Source: Fidelibacterota bacterium (lineage in GTDB: Bacteria > Fidelibacterota > JAANXI01). Taken from it: a stretch of DNA of 11,499 nt. The stretch lies in assembly GCA_018263365.1 (NCBI GenBank), contig JAANXI010000092.1:302-11800 (forward strand), read 5' to 3'. The translations under genes were made by a program, and so were the position numbers. The notes beneath the pieces were generated by a model. It saw only the letters and a program-made list of their open reading frames with translations, was not told where the DNA came from and searched no databases. Each line of letters starts with the position of its first letter. The first letter of the stretch is position 1. Positions 1 to 6,602 of this stretch are shown here, piece by piece.

Positions 1-209
1 TCGCGGAAACGCGGCAAATTTTATCAGCAGAGATGCGGTTGCTGACGATGGTCGGATTCCTCGGCGGTTTCACCACGTTCTCCTCGTTTGGCTACGAATC
101 AGTGAGCCTGTTGCGCGACGGTCAGTTGCTGGGCACCTTCTGGAATATAGCGTTGCACCTGTCTCTGGGATTACTTGCAGTATGGCTTGGATTGAACCTG
201 ACACGTTAA
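1..209 (+). CDS. crcB: Fluoride ion channel CrcB/FluC, C-terminal part
   Basis: Partial gene: the start lies outside the window and only the last 68 residues are present, read in the frame beginning at base 3 and ending at TAA 207-209. The family forms dual-topology dimeric membrane channels that export fluoride. The segment contains the family signature GFLGGFTTFSSFGYESV, in which the GG-TTFS core lines the pore. A final hydrophobic helix follows (roughly FWNIALHLSLGLLAVWLGL), then the short tail NLTR. The position of this signature near the C-terminus and the single following helix match normal CrcB proteins, so the end appears intact. The DUF190 gene follows after 15 bases, a familiar pairing. 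Any fluoride riboswitch would lie upstream and cannot be seen. Identification is from motif recognition. Confidence 0.9.
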   Translation, partial: AETRQILSAEMRLLTMVGFLGGFTTFSSFGYESVSLLRDGQLLGTFWNIALHLSLGLLAVWLGLNLTR

Positions 210-213
210 CCAA

Positions 214-218
214 AGGAG
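214..218 (+). promoter_or_regulatory. Ribosome binding site of the DUF190 gene
   Basis: AGGAG lies 6 bases before the ATG at 225. It is one of the clearer Shine-Dalgarno sequences in the window and supports that start. Confidence 0.75.
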
Positions 219-224
219 TGAATT

Positions 225-560
225 ATGCTGCCTGAAGAGGGACATCTGCTGCGAATTTTCATCGGAGAAGGCGATAAGCAGGAAGGTATGCCACTTTACG
301 AGTGGATCATCAAGCAGGCAAGGGAGCAGGGATTGGCCGGGGCCACTGCCATCCGTGGCCTGGAGGGATTTGGCGCACGCAGCCGGATCCATACCGCCAA
401 GATCCTGCGCTTGTCAGAAGACCTTCCAATCATCGTCGAAATCGTGGATACCATCGATAAAATCGAACAATTTCTCCCCACCATTGATGATGCCATAGTC
501 GAGGGATTAGCCACTATCGAAAAAGTACAGATTCGTTTTTACCGGGGTGGGGAAGAATAG
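225..560 (+). CDS. DUF190 family protein (PII-like)
   Basis: A 111-residue protein with the DUF190 pattern: N-terminal GHLLRIFIGEGDKQEGMPLYEWI, where the GE-DK-GMPLYE core is typical, then the central AREQGLAGATAIRGLEGFG and a C-terminal KVQIRFYRG strand. Solved family members have a ferredoxin-like fold resembling the PII nitrogen-regulatory proteins and assemble as trimers. The biochemical role is unsettled; ligand sensing has been proposed. The length is normal for the family. The ATG at 225 has a good AGGAG box. The gene sits 15 bases after crcB and is probably co-transcribed with it. DUF190 genes are often beside or fused to crcB, which suggests a link to fluoride or ion homeostasis; that link is inference. 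No signal peptide or membrane segment is seen. Confidence 0.9.
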   Translation: MLPEEGHLLRIFIGEGDKQEGMPLYEWIIKQAREQGLAGATAIRGLEGFGARSRIHTAKILRLSEDLPIIVEIVDTIDKIEQFLPTIDDAIVEGLATIEKVQIRFYRGGEE

Positions 561-597
561 TTTTTTCCAGGAAGATGAACTAATCACGGAGTATCTC

Positions 598-1119
598 ATG
601 GAAGAAGAACAAATTGAACAAACCAACAGCACCGGGGAAAGCCGGCTCAAAAATCCCGAATTCTGGAAGACGATAGTTTTAGGACTGTTATTCATTGGGA
701 GCCTCTTTTTGCTGCTCCATGTGAACCGCCTAGCGACGCAACTGGAGCAGATCCAAAGTAAACATGCGAGGTTACAACAGCGGGTCGACAGTCTGCAAAC
801 AATTGTCAGGATGCCATTGAACAGGGATTTCAACGGACTCCTGTCGCAATACGACATTCGGCTTCTGAAGCAGAAAGGGTTAGTCAATCCCGAAGAGGAA
901 CTCATCGCTGACCTGGCATCCCGCACCGAACTGATACCTGATAAAGGCGTGCTTGGCGGCACTATGCATTTTTACGAAGACCAGATTTATGTGCTCTCCT
1001 CCAAATGGGTGATGGCGTATTACGACGACGGGCACATTGCTGGGCAGATGTTGCTGGAATATTTAGTAGAGCCCGGCGGCGAAATTACGTGGAAGGTCAT
1101 AGACTCGTACCGGGGGTAA
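598..1119 (+). CDS. Unrecognised one-helix membrane protein with coiled coil
   Basis: A 173-residue protein of no family I recognise. Residues 1-23 are acidic and polar and probably cytoplasmic. Residues about 24-42 (KTIVLGLLFIGSLFLLLHV) form one strong membrane helix. Residues about 43-70 look like a coiled coil with spaced Leu/Ile/Val (L45, L49, I52, L59, V63, L66). The C-terminal 100 residues form a mixed, probably soluble domain ending in a strand-rich segment (EITWKVIDSYRG), on the opposite side of the membrane if the N-terminus is inside. I chose ATG 598 because ACGGAG (586-591) lies 6 bases upstream. An in-frame GTG at 547 would extend the protein by 17 residues but overlaps the DUF190 gene. 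The radical SAM gene starts 4 bases after the stop, so the two are probably translated together. Function unknown. Confidence 0.75.
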   Translation: MEEEQIEQTNSTGESRLKNPEFWKTIVLGLLFIGSLFLLLHVNRLATQLEQIQSKHARLQQRVDSLQTIVRMPLNRDFNGLLSQYDIRLLKQKGLVNPEEELIADLASRTELIPDKGVLGGTMHFYEDQIYVLSSKWVMAYYDDGHIAGQMLLEYLVEPGGEITWKVIDSYRG

Positions 1120-1123
1120 GCAG

Positions 1124-2050
1124 GTGGAGAACGCACAATCCGACAATCTGCCGGGGTATATTGGCCTCTATGAATCCGGAGTGCTCGAGGAGCGTATTGA
1201 GTCTGCGCTTCGGGGACTGGAGTCGTGCAAATTTTGTCCCTGGAATTGCGGAATCAACAGACTGGCAGACGAAAAGAAAGTATGCCGCACCGGTCGATAC
1301 GCCAGGGTAACAAGTCATTTTCCCCATCACGGTGAAGAGGCTTGTCTCCGGGGTTGGAACGGAAGCGGCACAATATTTTTCGGGAGGTGTAACCTGCGGT
1401 GTGTATTCTGCCAGAATTACGAGATCAGCCAGCGCGACGCCGGCAGTGAGGTTAATCCTGAACAACTTGCACGGATGATGCTCGAGTTGCAGGAAAATGG
1501 TTGCCACAATATCAATTTTGTCACCCCGGAACACCTTGTACCGCAAGTACTGGAAGCGCTCCCGATAGCTATTGAAGAAGGACTTAACCTTCCGCTTGTC
1601 TATAATACGAGTGCATTTGATTCCAAACGAAGCCTGCAACTGCTGGACGGTATTATTGATATCTATATGCCGGATTTCAAATACTGGAACCGTGAAAAAT
1701 CGAAAAAATACCTGAAGACGCCCAAATATCCTGAGACAGCCCGGTCAGCGCTACGGGAAATGCATCATCAGGTGGGCGTTCTGAAGACAAATAACGATGG
1801 TGTCGCCTGTCGTGGGCTGCTTGTCAGGCATCCCCTGATGCCCAACGGTGAAAAAGAGACCGAAAAGATATTGCAGTTTATCGCTTCCGAAATTTCCGTA
1901 GAAACAACCGTAAATATTATGGGACAGTACCGACCGGCAGGAAAAGTAGATGCGAATAAATATCCTGAGTTAAATCGTCCTGTGAGCAGAAGACAAATGT
2001 TGGAGGCCGTTAGATACGCGACACAGGCAGGCCTTCTGAATTTGATTTGA
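1124..2050 (+). CDS. PflX-type radical SAM protein (PflA-like activase family)
   Basis: A 308-residue radical SAM enzyme. The three cysteines that bind the [4Fe-4S]-SAM cluster are C89, C93 and C96 in GRCNLRCVFCQNYEIS, the CxxxCxxC signature. Ahead of it is a second cysteine set, C35-x2-C38-x3-C42-x11-C54 (SCKFCPWNCGINR), which is characteristic of the COG1313/PflX group and may hold an auxiliary metal site. Other family features are GSGTIFF just before the cluster, NFVTPEHLVP, DIYMPDFKYW, and VNIMGQY near the end. The group resembles pyruvate formate-lyase activating enzymes, but its substrates are largely unknown. No glycyl-radical enzyme gene is visible nearby. The GTG start at 1124 gives the expected N-terminus (GYIGLYESG then ERIE) but has only a weak upstream G-rich stretch (1112-1116). 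It is the last gene before the terminator at 2102-2137. Confidence 0.88.
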   Translation: MENAQSDNLPGYIGLYESGVLEERIESALRGLESCKFCPWNCGINRLADEKKVCRTGRYARVTSHFPHHGEEACLRGWNGSGTIFFGRCNLRCVFCQNYEISQRDAGSEVNPEQLARMMLELQENGCHNINFVTPEHLVPQVLEALPIAIEEGLNLPLVYNTSAFDSKRSLQLLDGIIDIYMPDFKYWNREKSKKYLKTPKYPETARSALREMHHQVGVLKTNNDGVACRGLLVRHPLMPNGEKETEKILQFIASEISVETTVNIMGQYRPAGKVDANKYPELNRPVSRRQMLEAVRYATQAGLLNLI

Positions 2051-2101
2051 GAGTCGGATAGCCTGGAATGGAATCAAATAATGTGCCGGAGCTTTTTCAA
2101 G

Positions 2102-2137
2102 AAAAAAGCCTGCGATCAGCCGACCGCAGGCTTTTTT
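2102..2137. terminator. Bidirectional intrinsic terminator
   Basis: A perfect 13-bp inverted repeat, six A then GCCTGCG (2102-2114), pairs with CGCAGGC then six T (2125-2137), with a 10-base loop between. The A-run and T-run on either side of the GC-rich stem allow termination in both directions. This fits its place between the convergent radical SAM gene (stop at 2050) and the hydrolase gene (stop at 2157). Confidence 0.92.
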
Positions 2138-2156
2138 GGGTGAGATTATCTGAGTA

Positions 2157-2876
2157 TTAACTCATCGGTGTACCAATCTTTGCTGTAATCACGGTGTCCT
2201 TCATCACATCCGGGAGGTTGTTCCGTAATTCCTCCGGCGTGCCGGTCAGCACGGGGAACGTTCCGTAGTGCATGGGGATCACATGCTGTGGTTTGATTGT
2301 TTCCACTGCGCGGGCGGCAGTTTTGGGGCCCATTGTAAAGTGATCGCCGATGCAGGCCAGCATCAGATTCGGTTTGTGAAATTCACCAATAAACTGCATG
2401 TCGCCAAAGAAATCTGTGTCTCCTGTGTGATACATGGTATAACCATTCTCGAATTCGATAATAAATCCGGCCGGGTCGCCGCCATCAACAATGCCGCTGT
2501 CGCCCATTATACCAGAACTGTGTATAGCGCGCACCATGGTGAATTTAATACCCTCGGCTTCCACGGTACCGCCGATGTTCATACCGATGGCCTGCTCTTC
2601 ACCTAATCCCTGGCTGCCAAGATATTGTGCAATTTCAAAGATGGAGATAACCTTCGCGCCGGTGCGCTTGGCAATCGGCACAGTATCACCAAGATGGTCG
2701 AAATGACCATGGGTTAATGCGATGACATCGGCCTCTTCAATCGAATCTTCCTCAAACGGCGCCGACGGATTTTCGTTGAGCCATGGATCAATTAGCACGG
2801 TTTTCCCGCCCGGAGATTTGATTTGAAACGACGCGTGGCCAAGCCACGTAACTTCTGCATCCTGAAATTTGCTCAT
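2157..2876 (-). CDS. Metal-dependent hydrolase, UlaG/UPF0173 type (metallo-beta-lactamase fold)
   Basis: A 239-residue cytoplasmic protein of the metallo-beta-lactamase fold. Metal ligands are visible: H56, H58, D60 and H61 in THGHFDHLGD, H150 with D153 in YHTGDTDFFGD, and H203 in IPMHYGTFP. The N-terminal WLGHASFQI and LIDPWL are typical of the UlaG-like UPF0173 group, which is annotated as metal-dependent hydrolases; UlaG itself is an L-ascorbate-6-phosphate lactonase. The true substrate cannot be told from sequence, and no ascorbate-use genes are nearby. Length and all motifs look complete. On the minus strand CAGGAGA (2884-2890) lies about 7 bases before the ATG, a strong ribosome site that fixes the start. 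It stands alone, facing the plus-strand genes across the terminator, and shares the 2877-3208 region with the divergent Smr gene. Confidence 0.92.
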   Translation of the reverse strand: MSKFQDAEVTWLGHASFQIKSPGGKTVLIDPWLNENPSAPFEEDSIEEADVIALTHGHFDHLGDTVPIAKRTGAKVISIFEIAQYLGSQGLGEEQAIGMNIGGTVEAEGIKFTMVRAIHSSGIMGDSGIVDGGDPAGFIIEFENGYTMYHTGDTDFFGDMQFIGEFHKPNLMLACIGDHFTMGPKTAARAVETIKPQHVIPMHYGTFPVLTGTPEELRNNLPDVMKDTVITAKIGTPMS

Positions 2877-2883
2877 AGCAATT

Positions 2884-2890
2884 TCTCCTG
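2884..2890 (-). promoter_or_regulatory. Ribosome binding site of the UlaG-like gene
   Basis: Read on the minus strand this is CAGGAGA, about 7 bases before the ATG that ends at 2876. It is the best Shine-Dalgarno match in the window. Confidence 0.75.
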
Positions 2891-3003
2891 TGTTTATTGC
2901 AAAAAGCCTGTTGTTTAAATATTTCGAATCAAGCGGGTTACAATCAAGGGAAATGTTGACGAAATGAGAGGAACATCAGTTAAACGCGTATCACAGACCT
3001 GGT

Positions 3004-3091
3004 ATATCAAAATGATATGGTTTATATCAGTTTAATATGCATCCCATGATCGGTAGTGAAACATTGTCGCCTAAACCAGAATGATATATCA
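3004..3091. repeat. Cluster of TGATAT/ATATCA dyads, possible operator
   Basis: ATATCA-AAA-TGATAT (3004-3018) is a perfect 6-bp inverted repeat. TGATATATCA (3082-3091) is a perfect 10-bp palindrome. The 11 bases at 3008-3018 recur with one change at 3077-3087, and further ATATCAGTT words lie at 3024-3032 and 3087-3094. Repeated dyads between divergent genes suggest binding sites for a dimeric regulator. However, the region is AT-rich, so chance similarity is a real possibility. Confidence 0.35.
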
Positions 3092-3208
3092 GTTGTAAAT
3101 ACTGTTGTTAAGGCATTCCGCTCTGAGAAACAAAATTATTATCATCTTCGGATGTTTTAAAGCTATGTTTATTTTGTTGTTTCTGCGTAATCTACGGACT
3201 ATTCTTGT

Positions 3209-3502
3209 ATGCGCGTAGATATGACTGACTCAAATCATACAACCGAATTTCCAATCGATGGCACACTAGACCTGCACACGTTTCATCCCGGCGATGTGAA
3301 AAGCCTTGTCCCGGAGTATCTCCGGGAGTGCCAAAAGAGAGGGATCACCGAAGTACGGATTATTCATGGCAAGGGAACCGGGACGCTCCGGAGAATAGTT
3401 CATTCCATTCTGGAAAAATCTCCAATCGTAGAACATTATGCACTGGCTCAGGGTTTCGAAGGGAGCTGGGGGGCGACCAATGTAACATTGAAATCTGATT
3501 GA
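3209..3502 (+). CDS. Small Smr-domain protein
   Basis: A 97-residue protein that is almost wholly a Smr domain. LDLHTF (residues 20-25) is the conserved LDLH motif, and HGKGTGTLR (53-61) is the signature HGxGxG loop; the tail has the usual Gly-rich GSWGATNVTL. Smr domains occur at the C-terminus of MutS2 and as stand-alone proteins. Several are nucleases acting on DNA or on mRNA of stalled ribosomes; the role here is not known. The start is uncertain: ATG 3209 and ATG 3221 (giving MTDSNHTTEF) are both in frame, neither has a Shine-Dalgarno sequence, and the domain is complete either way. The next gene follows after 85 bases. Confidence 0.88.
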   Translation: MRVDMTDSNHTTEFPIDGTLDLHTFHPGDVKSLVPEYLRECQKRGITEVRIIHGKGTGTLRRIVHSILEKSPIVEHYALAQGFEGSWGATNVTLKSD

Positions 3503-3587
3503 CTATGGTTTCCGCCTGTTAGATTTTTAGATAATATTCCTTATCTTTTAGACAAATGAGAACACAAAATTTTTGGATAGATGAGCG

Positions 3588-4142
3588 ATGCCAAAACGCG
3601 AAGATTTACCACATATTCTCCGGTTAATCGATGATGATTCGCCGGTGGTGAAGGAAAAGGTCTCTGAGGCTTTGGCGGAATTCGGCACGGCGCTGGAATA
3701 TGAACTGGCAAATATGAGCGAACCGCCGAACCGGGAAAATATCAAAAAGATTAACCAGTTATTGAAGGAACGCGACGTTCGGATAAAAGTCTCTGAAAAT
3801 CTTACAGGCGAGAACGGCGGTGACATTGATCCTATCTTTGAAATCGGGCAACTGGTGCATCATAAACGGTACGGCTATCGCGGTGTGATTGTGGAGTTTG
3901 ACGCGACCTGCGAAGCCGATGCGGCCTGGTACTGGAGTAATCAGAGTCAGCCGGACCTGGAGCAGCCGTGGTATTTTGTACTGGTGCACGAATCCCAGCA
4001 GGTCACCTATGCCGCTCAATCCAGCCTGGAGCCGGACAATTCCGAATTACCCATTGAACATCCACTTGTCTCCGAATTTTTCCTGGAATTTTGGGAGGGA
4101 CGATACATCCGTAACGATCGACCCTGGCCTCGTCATCAATAG
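3588..4142 (+). CDS. HspQ/YccV-domain protein with HEAT-like N-terminus
   Basis: A 184-residue protein in two parts. Residues about 83-175 are a hemimethylated-DNA-binding/HspQ (YccV) domain: FEIGQLVHHKRYGYRGVIVEFD, then WYWSNQSQPDLEQPWYFVLVH, then TYAAQSSLEPD and IEHPLVSEFF, all in the usual order. Residues 1-70 are helical; LPHILRLIDDDSPVVKEKVSEALAEFG reads like one HEAT repeat, resembling the N-termini of SirB1/transglutaminase-like proteins, to which YccV domains are joined in some proteins (for example eukaryotic FBXO21). E. coli HspQ is only about 105 residues, so this is a longer architecture. HspQ modulates Lon-dependent degradation in enterobacteria; whether that holds here is unknown. 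The ATG at 3588 lacks a clear ribosome site. The EamA transporter gene follows after 44 bases. Confidence 0.8.
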   Translation: MPKREDLPHILRLIDDDSPVVKEKVSEALAEFGTALEYELANMSEPPNRENIKKINQLLKERDVRIKVSENLTGENGGDIDPIFEIGQLVHHKRYGYRGVIVEFDATCEADAAWYWSNQSQPDLEQPWYFVLVHESQQVTYAAQSSLEPDNSELPIEHPLVSEFFLEFWEGRYIRNDRPWPRHQ

Positions 4143-4186
4143 TATCAATGGTGTCGACCTCATTTTTGTACAACCCGGATACCTAA

Positions 4187-5095
4187 ATGCGCCAGCGTAA
4201 ACTGCACCCTGTTTTGGGACTGATTTTCGGCGCGTTCCTTATCAGTTTTTCCGCCGTTTTTGTGAAAGCCATGGACGTCGCTTCGACCCCTGCGGCATTC
4301 TACCGGGTATTGTTCGGCGGATTGATCCTGCTTGTCATGCACGGTCGTCGGCTGCGAAATTTCTGGCAGGACTCCATATTCATTGGTTTTGCAGCACTCG
4401 CAGGTCTCTTCTTCGCTGCGGATTTAGCCTTTTGGCACCAGAGTATTGAATACGTCGGACCGGGACTCGCTACTATCCTCGGCAACTTTCAGGTGTTTTT
4501 TCTTGCAGCGTTCGGCGTGATAATCTATCAGGAGCGAATGACATTCAGGCTGGGCAGCGCATTTGTGCTGGCGATGGGTGGATTGTTTTTGATCTTCGGA
4601 TTGGATTGGAGCCAGCTAAGCGGTAACTATAAAATCGGAATAGTATTGGGGCTGGCAACAGCGATATGTTACGCCAGTTACGTATTAGTTCTTCGCAAAT
4701 TACAGTTTAATACCGCAGGCCATTCTGCCGGAACCATCCTCGCCGTTGTCTCCCTCGTTTCGGCCTTTTTCCTGGGGATTATCGCACTAATGCAGGAGCA
4801 GTCCTTTGTCATACCGGATGTCGGAAACTTCGGATATCTGATTGCTTATGCGGTCTTTAGCCAGGTGATCGGGTGGATACTCATTTCAAAATCGCTGCCG
4901 GAAATCGATGTCTCCCGCACCGGTTTGATCCTTTTATTACAGCCCGGCCTGGCATTTGTATGGGATATCCTGTTTTTCAACCGCCCGACTAAAATGATCG
5001 AAATTATCGGCGCAATCATTGCCCTTGTTGCGATTTATCTTGGAACCGTGAGTAAAGCAGGAACGCGTAAAATGGAGCAGGCGGACGTATCATGA
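4187..5095 (+). CDS. EamA/DMT-family membrane transporter
   Basis: A 302-residue inner-membrane protein with about ten hydrophobic helices in two similar halves, the layout of the drug/metabolite transporter (EamA) family. The first half opens with HPVLGLIFGAFLISFSAVFV and has the family-like segment STPAAFYRVLFGG. It also shows GPGLATILGNFQVFFLA followed by YQERMTFRLGSAFVLAMGG. The second half begins near residue 148 with IGIVLGLATAICYASYVLV and ends with RTGLILLLQPGLAFVWDIL and a last helix followed by a short charged tail. Family members export amino acids, purines, sugars or other small metabolites; the substrate here cannot be predicted. Length is normal. The ATG at 4187 has no visible Shine-Dalgarno sequence, but it starts just before the first helix. 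It lies 44 bases after the HspQ-like gene. Confidence 0.88.
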   Translation: MRQRKLHPVLGLIFGAFLISFSAVFVKAMDVASTPAAFYRVLFGGLILLVMHGRRLRNFWQDSIFIGFAALAGLFFAADLAFWHQSIEYVGPGLATILGNFQVFFLAAFGVIIYQERMTFRLGSAFVLAMGGLFLIFGLDWSQLSGNYKIGIVLGLATAICYASYVLVLRKLQFNTAGHSAGTILAVVSLVSAFFLGIIALMQEQSFVIPDVGNFGYLIAYAVFSQVIGWILISKSLPEIDVSRTGLILLLQPGLAFVWDILFFNRPTKMIEIIGAIIALVAIYLGTVSKAGTRKMEQADVS

Positions 5096-5138
5096 TTTGT
5101 GTTGATTAATGGATGATAACCTGAACACACGATCATTC

Positions 5139-5166
5139 TTTTCACGTCTCACTTTTCACGTTTCAC
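5139..5166 (+). repeat. Degenerate 7-bp tandem repeat, 4 copies
   Basis: Four consecutive heptamers, TTTTCAC, GTCTCAC, TTTTCAC, GTTTCAC, with consensus (T/G)TTTCAC, in the 159-base gap between the EamA gene and thyA. The same period recurs in another intergenic region at 8254-8288. No coding function is apparent. Confidence 0.7.
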
Positions 5167-5254
5167 CGATGTCGTCAATTAATCAGTTTTACTCTAAGGA
5201 AAATTCTTCTAAGTTAAGCATTAATTATTCACGCTGATCAATGAAAGACGAAAT

Positions 5255-6076
5255 ATGCATCAATATCTGGAAGCGCTAGAAGAAATTCTCGAGAACGGTG
5301 TGGACCGGGATGATCGGACCGGAACCGGAACACGAGCGGTTTTCGGCAAGCAGATGCGGTTTGATTTGACGGATGGATTTCCGGCTGTGACCACGAAGAA
5401 ACTGGCCTTCAACGTGATGAAAGCCGAGCTGCTCTGGTTCATCAGCGGCAGCCGGGACGTGAAAGAATTACAGAAAATGGGGTGTCACATCTGGGACGCC
5501 AATGCCGAGGCCGGTTACTGGAAACCCAAAGCCGAGTTCGACGGCGATGTGGGGAGGATTTACGGCGTGCAGTGGCGATCCTGGCGCACGCCGGACGGCC
5601 GGGAAATCGATCAGCTGAAGAAGGTGATTCAAGACATTCAGGAAAACCCGACGAGCCGGCGGCATATCGTGACGGCGTGGAATCCCGGCGAGCTGGATCA
5701 GATGGCGCTGCCACCGTGTCACATCCTCTATCAGTTTTTTGTCGACGATGGAAAACTTTCACTGCACATGTTTCAGCGGAGCTGCGATATGTTTTTGGGC
5801 GTCCCGTTTAATATTGCTTCGTATTCGCTCCTGTTACACATGGTTGCGCAGGTCACAAATTTAAGCCCGGGTGAATTTGTGCATACCTTATCAGATGCGC
5901 ATATTTACCACAACCATTTTGACCAGGTGAAAACACAGCTCGAACGCGAGCCGAAGCCTCTGCCAACACTAAAACTCAACCCGGATGTTACGGACATCGA
6001 TGACTTCACCATGGATGATATCGAACTGGAGAATTATGTGCATCATCCGGGGATAAAAGCACCGATGGCGGTCTGA
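5255..6076 (+). CDS. thyA: Thymidylate synthase
   Basis: A 273-residue cytoplasmic enzyme that methylates dUMP to dTMP using 5,10-methylene-tetrahydrofolate, releasing dihydrofolate. The sequence is highly typical: DRTGTGTRAVFGKQMRFDL (20-38), where R21 would contact the substrate phosphate, FPAVTTKKL (42-50), ELLWFISG (58-65), GRIYGVQWR (100-108), SRRHIVTAWNP (134-144), and the catalytic cysteine C155 in LPPCHILYQF. These are followed by QRSCDMFLGVPFNIASY and HIYHNHFDQV, and the C-terminal APMAV matches the closing loop of ThyA. Length is within the usual range. This is the classical ThyA, not the flavin-dependent ThyX. The ATG at 5255 gives the expected N-terminus, with only a weak purine-rich stretch upstream. 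folA starts 6 bases after the stop, so the pair almost certainly forms an operon closing the folate cycle. Confidence 0.98.
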   Translation: MHQYLEALEEILENGVDRDDRTGTGTRAVFGKQMRFDLTDGFPAVTTKKLAFNVMKAELLWFISGSRDVKELQKMGCHIWDANAEAGYWKPKAEFDGDVGRIYGVQWRSWRTPDGREIDQLKKVIQDIQENPTSRRHIVTAWNPGELDQMALPPCHILYQFFVDDGKLSLHMFQRSCDMFLGVPFNIASYSLLLHMVAQVTNLSPGEFVHTLSDAHIYHNHFDQVKTQLEREPKPLPTLKLNPDVTDIDDFTMDDIELENYVHHPGIKAPMAV

Positions 6077-6082
6077 GTTAAT

Positions 6083-6574
6083 ATGACTATCTCAATCATC
6101 GCCGCTCTGAGTGATAACGGCACGATCGGCAAAGATAACGACTTGCCGTGGCATTTGCCTGCCGATATGAAACATTTTAAAGAAACGACGATGGGTAAGC
6201 CGGTAATCATGGGACGAAAGACGTTTGAATCCTTGGGAAAAAAGCCGCTGAGAGGGCGGAAAAATATCGTCGTGACCAGACAAACAGACTATGAGGCGGA
6301 AGGCGCTGTGGTGGCGCACTCGCTGAAAGAGGCTTTCGAAGCCGCCGGAGATGCAGAGGAAATTATGGTGGCAGGGGGTTTCGCAATCTACAAATCAGCG
6401 CTTCCCCAAACCGATCGGATGTACCTGACGATCATCCATGAACAGTTCGAAGGAGATACGAAATTCCCCGATATCAATCCGGCGAACTGGGATGAGGTGG
6501 AGCGAGAGGATCACGAAAAAAACGACCATCCGTATGATTTTAGTTTCGTCACTTACGAGCGAAAGAAATCCTGA
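6083..6574 (+). CDS. folA: Dihydrofolate reductase
   Basis: A 163-residue enzyme reducing dihydrofolate to tetrahydrofolate with NADPH, and so recycling the product of ThyA encoded just upstream. Diagnostic features: SIIAALSDNGTIGKDNDLPW (4-23), the Met20-loop region; D28 in LPADM, equivalent to the catalytic acid D27 of E. coli; GKPVIMGRKTFESLG (38-52) for NADPH binding; RGRKNIVVTRQ (57-67); VAGGFAIY (96-103), the second nucleotide-binding loop; and the C-terminal YDFSFVTYERK strand. It is the chromosomal FolA type and normal in length. It follows thyA by 6 bases, so translational coupling is likely; there is no clear Shine-Dalgarno site of its own. Nothing suggests a resistance-type variant. 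Confidence 0.97.
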   Translation: MTISIIAALSDNGTIGKDNDLPWHLPADMKHFKETTMGKPVIMGRKTFESLGKKPLRGRKNIVVTRQTDYEAEGAVVAHSLKEAFEAAGDAEEIMVAGGFAIYKSALPQTDRMYLTIIHEQFEGDTKFPDINPANWDEVEREDHEKNDHPYDFSFVTYERKKS

Positions 6575-6602
6575 AAATTTCAACCAAACGCGTGAAGGTT
6601 TT

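Larger units (their letters stand above)
2877..3208. other. AT-rich divergent intergenic region
   Basis: 332 bases between the divergent UlaG-like and smr genes, with no credible ORF on either strand. It must hold promoters for at least one of them, but I cannot point to a strong -35/-10 pair. Apart from the minus-strand ribosome site at 2884-2890, what stands out is the cluster of TGATAT/ATATCA dyads at 3004-3091, listed separately. Confidence 0.6.

Noticed and set aside
547..597. GTG start at 547 for the membrane/coiled-coil protein
   Set aside because: It would overlap the DUF190 gene and lacks a ribosome site, whereas ATG 598 has ACGGAG 6 bases upstream.
3499..3525. Possible promoter TTGACT ... 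TAGATT before the HspQ-like gene
   Set aside because: The 15-bp spacing is short and the -10 is poor; too weak to annotate.
5442..5811. Long open frames on both strands inside thyA
   Set aside because: They overlap a clear thymidylate synthase and look like random Arg/Pro/Ser-rich products of a G+C-rich stretch; no family features.
6438..6602. Upstream extension of the flavoprotein frame inside folA
   Set aside because: The extension is folA read out of frame; the FAD-binding fold begins just after ATG 6603.
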